This document shows positions 1-7,188 of a stretch of DNA of 33,591 nucleotides, in pieces. Positions within the stretch are counted from its first letter, which is position 1, and each line of letters starts with the position of its first letter. Below the pieces are notes generated by a model. That model was not told the origin of the DNA. It ran no database searches and worked only from the letters and a program-made list of their open reading frames with translations. The position numbers and the translations under genes were made by a program. The DNA is from Caldilineales bacterium. Lineage in GTDB: Bacteria; Chloroflexota; Anaerolineae; J102. Where the stretch lies: contig JAGFJG010000126.1 of assembly GCA_024102915.1 (NCBI GenBank), positions 1 through 33,591 on the forward strand, in the 5' to 3' direction.

Positions 1-61
1 TCTTGACGATATTCTCGCTCGAGCATTCTGGACAGGTGCGGACAATGACTTCAATGATCAT
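1..61 (-). CDS. Transposase N-terminus (IS1-like), runs off the left edge
   Basis: Reading leftward from the ATG at 61-59, the translation is MIIEVIVRTCPECSSENIVK before the window ends. A CPEC zinc-ribbon half placed about ten residues from the start resembles the InsA-type zinc-finger N-terminus of IS1-family transposases. A good Shine-Dalgarno (AAGGAG, complement of 68-73) lies just upstream of the ATG, which supports a real start. Only 20 residues are visible, so the family assignment is tentative; another short zinc-ribbon protein is possible. The cupin gene on its right lacks a 5' end, which fits an insertion here. Confidence 0.5.
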   Translation of the reverse strand, partial: MIIEVIVRTCPECSSENIVK

Positions 62-117
62 GACTTACTCCTTTTGCATTCGGGTGAGCGTCAAGCATAA
101 TCCTATCAGTCAAAATT
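1..117 (-). mobile_element. Probable right-hand edge of an insertion sequence
   Basis: This stretch holds the transposase start and its leader and ends where recognisable cupin coding sequence begins (about 118). In the cupin frame there is a TGA at 85-87 and no sensible cupin sequence before about 115. The element's outer end therefore probably lies between about 97 and 117. The terminal inverted repeat and target duplication cannot be confirmed without the other end. Confidence 0.4.
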
Positions 118-390
118 CGCCACTACCAAATTTTTTATATCCTTGAGGGAGAACTTACGCTGGTTTTTGATAATGAGACGGTAGTCGCTTCTGCCGGAAC
201 CACGATCAATGTTCCGCCAGATGTCTGGCACGAAGCCAAGAGCGAAAACGGCGCCAAAATGTTGAGTATTTTTAGCCCTGCTGGCTTCGAAGATTATCTG
301 GCAGAGTTAAAAACCCTAACCGCTGAGCAGTTTTCGGATGAGGCATTCATGCAAGCGCTTGATCAAAAGTATGACATCTGGAATGAATAA
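118..390 (+). pseudogene. Cupin-domain protein, 5' part missing
   Basis: The frame ending at TAA 388-390 reads about 90 residues beginning RHYQIFYILEGELTLVFDN and ending DQKYDIWNE. It contains the end of cupin motif 1 (FYILEGEL), then AGTTINVPPDVWHEA, which is cupin motif 2 with its PxxxxH core, then IFSPAGFEDY, common in small single-domain cupins. The metal-binding HxH of motif 1 and everything before it is absent, and no start codon or ribosome site precedes the remaining frame. The break coincides with the presumed IS edge, so I infer disruption by insertion. The rest of the gene may survive left of the window. The ligand is unknown; cupins cover many functions. Confidence 0.6.
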
Positions 391-458
391 CTTCATCAAA
401 AATCACAAGCTCATATCTGCCCTCATTTGAAGGGGCAAAATCTGCCTAAGCAATTTCA

Positions 459-551
459 GGCATGAAACCTAACAAACGTTGATGAGCCTCGCTTTACTTT
501 TCTGGAATGCATATCCCCATAAGTCACTAGCGCCAAGGTAAGTTTCATGCC
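459..551. repeat. Widely spaced 10-bp inverted repeat
   Basis: GGCATGAAAC at 459-468 is the exact reverse complement of GTTTCATGCC at 542-551, with about 73 bases between. The arms extend imperfectly for a few bases on their inner sides. It could be the ends of a tiny non-coding element or chance. Confidence 0.4.
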
Positions 552-577
552 GTACTCTCCTTACTTTTGTCACACGG

Positions 578-631
578 TTGACGATAGACAATGAACGATG
601 ACGAATTACACGTTCTATCATCCATCGTCAA
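578..631. repeat. Intergenic word-repeat hairpin, GACGAT family
   Basis: TTGACGAT (578-585) pairs exactly with ATCGTCAA (624-631). Both arms are built from variants of GACGATxGA. The same words appear in the spacer before rtcB (13464-13522). Confidence 0.5.
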
Positions 632-712
632 GTCAGAAGCCACTATTCTCGTTGTGACTTCAGTATAGTTTTAGAAACCGCATTTTGCCCTGAAACACAC
701 GAGGAGGACGCT

Positions 713-1681
713 GTGTCTGGAGGACTCTACGGCGAACTGGCCGTCGTTAGCGGAACCTGTAACCCTGGTCTGACGCAAGAGATTTGCGAATACCTGCGCG
801 TGATCCCCACGCCGATCACAATAAAGAAATTCGATAATCAGAACATCTTTGTGCAATTACAGCAGAGCGTGCGCGGTTGCGATGTTTTCCTGGTACAGCC
901 GTTGGGCCAGCCTGTGAACGACATGATCATGGAATTGCTGATCGCTATCGATGCGCTGCGCCGGGATAGCGCCGGCCGCATCACAGCCGTTGTGCCCTAC
1001 TATGCCTACGGACGTACCGACAAGAAAGACCAGCCGCGCGTGCCCATCACGGCCCGGCTACTGGCCGATCTCATCACCGTGGCCGGGGCGGAGCGCTTTC
1101 TGACCATTGACCTGCACGCCGGACAAATTCAGGGCTTTTTCACAATCCCCACCGACGAATTGACCACGCGTTTTCTATTCGCCGATTACTTCCGCGGGAA
1201 TCGCATTTTTCGCGACGCCGTGGTCGTTTCGCCCGATATTGGGGCGGCGCGGCGTGCCCGGAACTTCGCCGAATTGTTGGGGACGCCCCTGGCCATCATC
1301 GAAAAACGTCGCAAGCTCGATGGATCGGGAACCGAAATGTACAACCTGATCGGACAGGTGGTCGATAAGCATTGCATCCTGGTCGATGATGAGATCGATA
1401 CGGCCGGCACGATCACCCTGGCGGCGGAGTTTCTCAAACGGGAAGGTGCGGAGGACGTATACGCCGTCGCCACGCATCCGGTGTTCTCGGGGAAAGCGAT
1501 TGAGCGCCTGGCTGATGGGCCAATCGACCAAGTGATCGTGGCCAATACCCTGCCCATTTCAGCCGAAGCCCGCGATCGCTTGGGCGATAAGCTGAAACAG
1601 ATCAGCGTGGGCGCGCTATTGGGCGAGACAATGCGGCGTATTCATCAAGGGATCAGCGTTGGGGCTATGTTCCCCTATTGA
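713..1681 (+). CDS. prs: Ribose-phosphate pyrophosphokinase (PRPP synthetase)
   Basis: Makes phosphoribosyl pyrophosphate from ribose 5-phosphate and ATP, the precursor for purine, pyrimidine, histidine, tryptophan and NAD synthesis; cytosolic. The 322 residues match the usual family length (about 310-320). Visible motifs are QSVRGCDVFLVQ (about 51-62), ELLIAIDALRR, the flexible-loop region YYAYGRTDKKDQPRVPI, DLHAGQIQGFF, IEKRRK and the PRPP-binding loop ILVDDEIDTAGT (about 222-233). The GTG start at 713 is chosen because GAGGAGG lies a few bases upstream and no in-frame ATG precedes the conserved N-terminus. The F-DNQN segment replaces the common FxDGE, so the ATP-binding part is somewhat divergent. 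It overlaps or abuts the next frame, suggesting co-transcription. Confidence 0.93.
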   Translation: MSGGLYGELAVVSGTCNPGLTQEICEYLRVIPTPITIKKFDNQNIFVQLQQSVRGCDVFLVQPLGQPVNDMIMELLIAIDALRRDSAGRITAVVPYYAYGRTDKKDQPRVPITARLLADLITVAGAERFLTIDLHAGQIQGFFTIPTDELTTRFLFADYFRGNRIFRDAVVVSPDIGAARRARNFAELLGTPLAIIEKRRKLDGSGTEMYNLIGQVVDKHCILVDDEIDTAGTITLAAEFLKREGAEDVYAVATHPVFSGKAIERLADGPIDQVIVANTLPISAEARDRLGDKLKQISVGALLGETMRRIHQGISVGAMFPY

Positions 1682-1689
1682 TTTCGCCT

Positions 1690-2262
1690 ATGCCCCTCTC
1701 GCCCCGTTTGCGCCTGCACATTCTGCCGGAAACGTTAGCCCGTTCACCGGGGAATATCTCAGAGCGCTTCGCCAATCCCGTCAACGCCTTGAACTATTTC
1801 GAGGCTCTTTTGCAGACTTTGCCGCAGCCCTTGATCGCAAACTGGTTGGCGAAACCTGGCGGTCATGTGATCCTCAACAACACCCGGCATCAGTTTGCGC
1901 CCGGCAACGACCCGGAACGCCAGCTTACGGACATCGCCTGGACGCGATTAGCTTTTATCTCTGACCCTATCCCTTTCCTCGTCCCCACCGGTCATCTCAT
2001 CGCCCGACTGGCGGGGTGGGGTCGAAAGGTCGGGGCGGTGAAAAATTGGGATTCATTCGTGGGTGGGGTGTATCGGGCGTTCGATGCCGGATTTGGGCTG
2101 AGCCCTGCGGCACGGGCCGATGTGAATGAATACTTGGCCGAGGGCATTGCCGCCTATCTGGCCGACCGCAAAGAGCTCAACCGCAGGGATCCGGCTTTAG
2201 AGAAATTGCTGCGGGCGCACCTGTTCGACGAACGCGCTTATCGCACCATCTGTGAAGGATAA
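1690..2262 (+). CDS. Hypothetical protein downstream of prs
   Basis: A 190-residue protein from the ATG at 1690 (MPLSPRLRLHILPETLAR). A TTG at 1678 would overlap the prs stop and add four residues. I do not recognise a family. It is soluble-looking, without signal peptide, membrane span or cysteine cluster. It is rich in Leu/Ala/Arg with an N-terminal segment NPVNALNYFEALLQTLPQPL and a helical C-terminal half (ADVNEYLAEGIAAYLADRKEL). No clear ribosome site is visible for either start, which fits translational coupling to prs. The reading frame looks real from its codon use and its tight placement between prs and the next gene. Confidence 0.6.
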   Translation: MPLSPRLRLHILPETLARSPGNISERFANPVNALNYFEALLQTLPQPLIANWLAKPGGHVILNNTRHQFAPGNDPERQLTDIAWTRLAFISDPIPFLVPTGHLIARLAGWGRKVGAVKNWDSFVGGVYRAFDAGFGLSPAARADVNEYLAEGIAAYLADRKELNRRDPALEKLLRAHLFDERAYRTICEG

Positions 2263-2319
2263 AGAGTGGCGCTGTAAAATGTGGCCCCGACACGCGCCTT
2301 GACCCATCCGGAATAAACA

Positions 2320-3084
2320 ATGTCCGTAACCACGATCCATTATCTCGGCCACGCCACGCTGCTAATCCAACTCGACGGACTGAACATCATCACCGATCCG
2401 GTGTTGGGCGATCGTGTTCTCTATCTGAAACGGCTGGGGCCATCGGGCACGGCCTGGATGCAGCAACTGCCTGATCCCGACCTCATTCTCTTGTCCCACC
2501 TTCATCTCGATCATTTTCATATTCCCACCTTGCGCCGTCTTTCCGCCGACCTGCCCATGCTGGCGCCTCGCAAAGCGCTGCGAGTGCTCAAGCTTGCGGT
2601 CAAACAAAAGCTTATCGGCGTCGAACCGGGCGACGACTATGAAATGGGCGGAGTGAACATCGGCACAACTTTCGCCGTCCACGGTCGTACGCCCGAACTG
2701 ACGCCACTGGACGCGGCGCAGGGTTATTTGCTGAAAGGCAGCAAAACGATTTACTTCCCCGGCGACACCGACGTTTTTCCCGAAATGGCCGAGATCGGTG
2801 ATCAGGGCGTCGATCTGGCCCTGTTGCCGGTTTGGGGCTGGGGGCCGAACCTGGGTGCGGGGCACATGGACCCCTCACGCGCGGTCGAGGCGCTGGCCTT
2901 GCTGCGCCCGCGCATGGCGATCCCCATTCATTGGGGCAGCTTCAATTTGCTGGGAGCGCATCTGCTCGGCCCCATGGCGCATTTGATCAATCCCGGCCCG
3001 CAATTCAAGGAACTGGCGGCGGAACATGCGCCCAATGTGCAGGTGCATCTGCTCCCGCCGGGCGAGTCGTTTATCCTGGAATAG
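2320..3084 (+). CDS. Metallo-beta-lactamase-fold hydrolase (UlaG/YtkL-like)
   Basis: A 254-residue protein of the metal-dependent hydrolase branch of the MBL superfamily. The signature LLSHLHLDHFH (about 57-67) gives the HxHxDH metal ligands, GHATLLIQ near residue 10 is the usual strand-turn start, FPGDTDVFPEM carries the bridging Asp, and PIHWGSF near residue 210 holds the last His. This compact pattern is typical of UlaG-like lactonases and NAPE-PLD-like phosphodiesterases. The substrate cannot be told from sequence. The birA start lies 12 bases after its stop, so the two are probably co-transcribed. Confidence 0.85.
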   Translation: MSVTTIHYLGHATLLIQLDGLNIITDPVLGDRVLYLKRLGPSGTAWMQQLPDPDLILLSHLHLDHFHIPTLRRLSADLPMLAPRKALRVLKLAVKQKLIGVEPGDDYEMGGVNIGTTFAVHGRTPELTPLDAAQGYLLKGSKTIYFPGDTDVFPEMAEIGDQGVDLALLPVWGWGPNLGAGHMDPSRAVEALALLRPRMAIPIHWGSFNLLGAHLLGPMAHLINPGPQFKELAAEHAPNVQVHLLPPGESFILE

Positions 3085-3096
3085 CATGGCGACCCC

Positions 3097-3846
3097 ATGA
3101 ACGCAGAGAGTGAGATCACCCTCATCCGCCTGCATCGGGTTGGCTCCACGCAGGATTGGCTGCGTGTCTGGGCGGAGTTGGGCGCGAAAGATGGGTTAGC
3201 CGTTCAGGCCGCCGCACAAACGACAGGTCGGGGGAGGCTGCGGCGCGAATGGCAGTCTCCGCCTGGCGCGGGGCTCTACATCTCGGTCCTGTTGCGTCCG
3301 TCTATCCCTTTGTCGCAGGCCCAACAGGCGACCATGCTGGTCTCGCTGGCCGCCATTGAAGCCTGCGAAAGCATCGTCGGCATCAAACCGCAGCCAAAGT
3401 GGCCGAATGATCTCATCTGTGAAGGGCGGAAACTGGCAGGGGTATTGACCGAGCTGGAATCCAGGGATGGCGAAATGCGTTACGCGATTGTGGGTCTGGG
3501 ATTGAACGTAAGTGGTAATTTTTCTGGCGGCGACCTGGCAGGAAAGGCCGCAAGTCTGGAGGGAATCAGCGGAAAGCGGGTGGAGGTGGATGCGGTGGCC
3601 GCAGCTTATTTGCGAGCGCTGGCGTCACGCTACGCCCGCTTCCACGCCGGCGAATCGCCGCTGGCAGCCTGGCGAGAGCGGCTGTGGCCGTTGGGCCAAC
3701 GCGTGTGCGTTCGCGGCGGCGGGGCCGAGATCGTGGGGCTCGCCGAGGATGTGAATCCGCAAGGCGCGCTGCTCGTGCGCGACGACGCCGGGGTTCAGCA
3801 CACCGTTTGGGCTGGCGATATCGCCCTTTGCCCGCAATCAGAATGA
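3097..3846 (+). CDS. birA: Biotin--[acetyl-CoA-carboxylase] ligase
   Basis: Activates biotin with ATP and transfers it to the carrier lysine of biotin-dependent carboxylases. The 249 residues contain the ligase core: HRVGSTQDW, the biotinyl-AMP loop TGRGRLRREW (about 43-52), GLYISVLLRP, KWPNDLICEGRKLAGVLTE and GLGLNVSG. A short C-terminal SH3-like domain follows (WPLGQRVCVRGGGAEIVGLAEDV onward). There is no N-terminal winged helix, so this is the group I, enzyme-only form and not a repressor of biotin genes. The start ATG lies 12 bases after the MBL gene. A weak hairpin with CGGGT/ACCCG arms and a short T-run lies at about 3880-3922, just before the next gene. Confidence 0.92.
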   Translation: MNAESEITLIRLHRVGSTQDWLRVWAELGAKDGLAVQAAAQTTGRGRLRREWQSPPGAGLYISVLLRPSIPLSQAQQATMLVSLAAIEACESIVGIKPQPKWPNDLICEGRKLAGVLTELESRDGEMRYAIVGLGLNVSGNFSGGDLAGKAASLEGISGKRVEVDAVAAAYLRALASRYARFHAGESPLAAWRERLWPLGQRVCVRGGGAEIVGLAEDVNPQGALLVRDDAGVQHTVWAGDIALCPQSE

Positions 3847-3925
3847 TCAATTGCATGGCTCATAACTGCATGAAAAAACCGGGTATGTCGATAATGGGGT
3901 TCGGATTCCACCCGACTTTTTGATT

Positions 3926-5428
3926 ATGCCCCAATCTGTAGACTTCAATTGGCACGAAGGCGACCAGGACTTTGACGCGCCAGACGCCGACGTGCAATGG
4001 ATGCCGGCGGAGACGAAAGAAGCCTCACACGACACCGGCGATTCCGTCACAGCGGCTACGCCCGTTCCTCCTGATGTTGATGGTAAGCCTCAGAAGGGGT
4101 GGAGCAATCTGGCCTTATTGGCGGTCGGCGTGATTTTGGGACTGACGCTTGGCGTCATTGTGTTGATGGTGCAGGGGCAGCGCAGCGTGCGTGCCGACGT
4201 GAAGCCTCTGGTCGAACTGCAACAACGGGCGCTGGCCGGCAATGATGTCGATCTGTATGCCAGCCTGGTCGACCCCGATGATCAAGAATGGCGTGAGCAG
4301 ATACCGGAGATCATCGCCGGGCTGAAGCTGATCATGCCGGACGAAGGGGTAGAGCCAAAGGTGCGCAGCGTCAAGTTTCAGAATGATTACGCTGAGATCG
4401 CAGTCGACTTTTCCTACGATGGCCGGGTTTATCGCACACTGCTTTCGGCCATTCGAGTGGATGGGAAATGGCGATTGGTGCGGGCTCGCCTGGACGGTTG
4501 GGGGGATATCAAAACCGTGGAAGGCGATGGCGTGGTTTTACACGTGCGCGAACGGGACGCGTTTCTGGAATCCTATCTGCCTGAGATCGAAGCCGTGACG
4601 CATTCCTTCTGCCAGCGCTATGCCGTGCCCCCGCCCTGCCAGGTCGATTTGCAGATCGTTCCAAATCCCCGCCTGTTGCCCTTCGTCCCTGGCGAAGGCG
4701 CCGCGCCGCCCCCCGCGCTCAGCCGTTGGCGCATCTTCGGCGCAGGCGATACCCCGCTCCTGATCCTCAACAGCGACGGTCAGGAAGGCCGCGACCCCGG
4801 CTTCCAGGAAAAACTTGTCGCCTACGTCCCCGAGGTCAATTCGATCAACGATTTCCATGCCGCCCGGCTATCTCCGCAATCCGACATCGACATCTCGTTC
4901 CAAAGATTGCACGAACGCACCATCCCCCTGTCGCTGATCTCGCCGCGGTTGGTGGGAATTCGCGGCAAAGAAGTGCACCCCTTGTGGCGTCTGGCTTTGT
5001 ACGAGGCCATCGGCGACGCCATTTTTCGCAGGGCGATGGGGCCGGTCACAGCCGAAGATGAGGCTATCGCGGCGCTATGGGCGGTCGCCCGCGGCGATGT
5101 GGCGGTTTGGGCCGAGCGGTTCGCCCAGGTTTCCCTGCCCGATGCCGCCATCCCGGACGAACAATCTGACCCCGCTGTCATCGGCGAATCCTTACTGTCG
5201 TCGGGAACGGCGCTGCGCAACGAAGCGCGTGACCTCGCCTTGTTTCTGCACGAATGCCTGGGCGAACAGCCTGTTTTGGATTGGATATTGCACGCCCGCA
5301 CCGAAGTGGGCGCAGCGGCGATGATGGCTCCGCTTGGCATCTCATTGGAGGGGTTGGCCGACGCCTGGCAGCAACATCGCACGACGAGACAATGTCCTTT
5401 GGTTTCAACGGTTCAAGGCGATTCGTAG
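3926..5428 (+). CDS. Membrane-anchored protein of unknown function
   Basis: A 500-residue protein I cannot assign. It has an acidic N-terminal tail of about 55 residues, one transmembrane helix (LALLAVGVILGLTLGVIVLMV, about 62-82), then a large domain that should face outside by the positive-inside and length pattern (inferred). Just after the helix, RADVKPLVELQQRALAGNDVDLYASLVDP resembles the first helix of NTF2/SnoaL-like domains, followed by a beta-rich segment to about residue 190. The rest contains long helical stretches without recognisable catalytic motifs. The ATG at 3926 is preferred to a TTG two codons upstream. The last 24 bases overlap the end of the opposite-strand metallophosphoesterase. 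Confidence 0.72.
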   Translation: MPQSVDFNWHEGDQDFDAPDADVQWMPAETKEASHDTGDSVTAATPVPPDVDGKPQKGWSNLALLAVGVILGLTLGVIVLMVQGQRSVRADVKPLVELQQRALAGNDVDLYASLVDPDDQEWREQIPEIIAGLKLIMPDEGVEPKVRSVKFQNDYAEIAVDFSYDGRVYRTLLSAIRVDGKWRLVRARLDGWGDIKTVEGDGVVLHVRERDAFLESYLPEIEAVTHSFCQRYAVPPPCQVDLQIVPNPRLLPFVPGEGAAPPPALSRWRIFGAGDTPLLILNSDGQEGRDPGFQEKLVAYVPEVNSINDFHAARLSPQSDIDISFQRLHERTIPLSLISPRLVGIRGKEVHPLWRLALYEAIGDAIFRRAMGPVTAEDEAIAALWAVARGDVAVWAERFAQVSLPDAAIPDEQSDPAVIGESLLSSGTALRNEARDLALFLHECLGEQPVLDWILHARTEVGAAAMMAPLGISLEGLADAWQQHRTTRQCPLVSTVQGDS

Positions 5429-6436
5429 CCCCCTATCACGATTGCCGTCCCCCGGCGCCAGATCGATCACAATTATCTCCGGCGGACAACGAAAACGCAG
5501 CGGCGTCGATTCGCCCATGCCGCGCGATACGATCATTTTGCCATCCCCAGGCACATCGTCGAAATAACCGGCGGGATGATCTCTCGGCAGCATTGTGCCC
5601 TGCGTGTGAATAGCGCCCAATCCCGGTAGCACCACCTGGCCGCCATGCGTGTGTCCCGAAAGCGTGAGGGAAGCGCGTGCGGCTTCGGGCGCATAGGCGA
5701 GGTCGGGGTTATGCGTCAGGTAGATGACAGCGGCTTCGGCGGGGATGCCGGCAAACGCTTTCACAAGATCGACCTCGCCCTCGATGGGATCATCGACCCC
5801 GGCCAGCCACAAGTTGGGGAACTCCGGCACAGGGATGCTCTCGTTTTGCAATAGCCGGATATCGTACAGGTCGAGCAGGGCTTTCAGTTCATCCGTATTG
5901 TTGGCAATGCAGGCGAAGCGCAGGCGATCGTTGCGATAGATCTGCCAGAAAACCTGAGCGACCGATCTGATATCGCTGAACAAAGCCTTGAGCCTGACCC
6001 CCGGCTCGCGCGAGGCGGCGCTGGACTGCCATGCCCCGGTAAAAAGCTGCCTGTACGAGTATTCAACATAATCATGGTTGCCCAACACCGCATAACTGCC
6101 CAGCCGCGCCGGCGGCAGCGTTCGCAACATCGCCTCCACCGCGTCCAATCCGGTGTCGTTGTGCAGAAAATCGCCGGTGAACAGGATCAGGTCGGGATTT
6201 AGGTTAGCGGTCAATTCCTGCAAACGCCGCAGTCTCCGCCGCCGCACCCAATCGTCCGGGCCGAAGTGCTGGTCGGACAGATGCAGAATGCGGATACCTG
6301 CGCCAGCCCCCCCCGGCAGCGCCACGCGATAGCGTCGCAGAAATATCCGGGGCCGCTCACCCGCCCAGGCATAAAGCATGCCCGCCATCGCCGACAGAAA
6401 AGCCAGACCACTCAGCCCGGCCAGCAGTTTTTTCAT
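5405..6436 (-). CDS. Membrane-associated metallophosphoesterase (YkuE/YaeI-like)
   Basis: A 343-residue calcineurin-type phosphoesterase. An N-terminal hydrophobic segment (about residues 4-25, MKKLLAGLSGLAFLSAMAG) is a signal anchor or uncleaved leader. Metal-binding motifs appear in order: HLSDQHFG (about 52-59), FTGDFLHND, VLGNHDYVEY, LTHNPDLAY and LSGHTHGGQVVLPGLG. This set and order match YkuE/YaeI-type enzymes, some of which act on lipid-linked substrates, but the substrate here is unknown. About 60 residues between GNHD and THNPD (the ALFSDIRSVAQVFWQIYR region) look like an insert. Its ATG overlaps the HEAT-repeat gene stop by four bases, so the two form a minus-strand operon. Confidence 0.85.
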   Translation of the reverse strand: MKKLLAGLSGLAFLSAMAGMLYAWAGERPRIFLRRYRVALPGGAGAGIRILHLSDQHFGPDDWVRRRRLRRLQELTANLNPDLILFTGDFLHNDTGLDAVEAMLRTLPPARLGSYAVLGNHDYVEYSYRQLFTGAWQSSAASREPGVRLKALFSDIRSVAQVFWQIYRNDRLRFACIANNTDELKALLDLYDIRLLQNESIPVPEFPNLWLAGVDDPIEGEVDLVKAFAGIPAEAAVIYLTHNPDLAYAPEAARASLTLSGHTHGGQVVLPGLGAIHTQGTMLPRDHPAGYFDDVPGDGKMIVSRGMGESTPLRFRCPPEIIVIDLAPGDGNRDRGLRIALNR

Positions 6437-6918
6437 CGATCACGCTCCTCGATCTCGGCCAGGGCGCGGCGGGCGGCCTGGCCGATGCCCCAGTCGGGGC
6501 TGCCTGTGAGTTTGCGCAAGGGTTTGCGCGCCGCCGTTGTTCCGAATCGGCCCAATCCCTCGACAGCGGCGATCACCACCCAGCGATTGCTGTCACCCAG
6601 CGCTTCGATCAGAGGCAGCGTCGCCTTAGGATCGCCCAGGTCGCGCAAGGCCTGGGCCGCCGCCGCTCGCACCTCGCCCCGGCGGTCAGAGAGTAAATCG
6701 ACCAGCCGGATAAAAACGACATCGTCCGGGCGAGCGACCAGGGCCGGGATGGCAATGAGCCGCAGCCGCACATCCGCCTGGAAACTGGCGTCATAGAGCG
6801 CCTGATGAGCATCGACCTCGTGTGCACGCTCGACAAGCTGACGCAGTGCATCGACTCGCGCTTCGTGATCGTCTCCCTTTAAGTTGTAGATCAATCGGGC
6901 GGTGGGGATGTCGGGCAT
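6433..6918 (-). CDS. HEAT-repeat (PBS-lyase-like) protein
   Basis: A 161-residue protein made of about four helical HEAT units: LRLIAIPALVARPDDVVFIRLVDLL, VRAAAAQALRDLGDPKATLPLIEAL, WVVIAAVEGLGRFGTTAARKPLRKL and WGIGQAARRALAEI. The ALRDLGDPKAxxPLIEAL pattern is typical of bilin-lyase/HEAT_2 repeats, which serve as protein-interaction scaffolds. No lyase chemistry is implied. It is first in a two-gene minus-strand unit with the metallophosphoesterase, with ATGA overlap, so the scaffold may partner that enzyme (inference). Confidence 0.82.
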   Translation of the reverse strand: MPDIPTARLIYNLKGDDHEARVDALRQLVERAHEVDAHQALYDASFQADVRLRLIAIPALVARPDDVVFIRLVDLLSDRRGEVRAAAAQALRDLGDPKATLPLIEALGDSNRWVVIAAVEGLGRFGTTAARKPLRKLTGSPDWGIGQAARRALAEIEERDR

Positions 6919-7056
6919 GGGTTGAGTTTGGATGAGGTCGCAGGCTGTGTCAAGATCGGGATGTATGTCATTCTACCCGGCGTCGAGTTTTCAGCGCTGG
7001 CAACCTGCGGCATAATGGAGCATACGACATTGGCTTTCCTGAAAAAAAGCGCTTCA

Positions 7057-7120
7057 ACGCAGAGGCGCAAAGGAACAGGTTTCATAACACCCTCACTCGA
7101 ATCTCTGCGCCCTTTGCGCT
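7057..7120. repeat. Intergenic word-repeat hairpin, CGCAGAGG/CGCAAAGG family
   Basis: The left arm at 7057-7074 holds the words CGCAGAG then GCGCAAAGG. The right arm (7103-7120), read on the other strand, holds GCGCAAAGG then GCGCAGAG. The same words thus occur in swapped order. It sits in the 270-base divergent spacer between the HEAT gene and the PEP-synthase-like gene. Confidence 0.5.
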
Positions 7121-7188
7121 AAAACGCCTTTCAGTTGAGCCGACAGGACGCACAGATAACGAGCAATGACGCTCGGGCGAGGCCAGCC

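Larger units (their letters stand above)
391..712. other. Gene-free spacer between the cupin remnant and prs
   Basis: No convincing reading frame lies in these 322 bases. They hold two inverted-repeat structures (459-551 and 578-631) and the leader of prs. A TATAGT at 664-669 could be a -10 box for prs, but no good -35 sits 16-18 bases upstream, so the prs promoter remains unresolved. Confidence 0.6.

Noticed and set aside
7135..7188. TTG start 18 codons upstream for the PEP-synthase-like protein
   Set aside because: No ribosome site and the extra residues (rich in Arg, Asp, Ala) show no conserved character; ATG 7189 follows GGGCGAGG.
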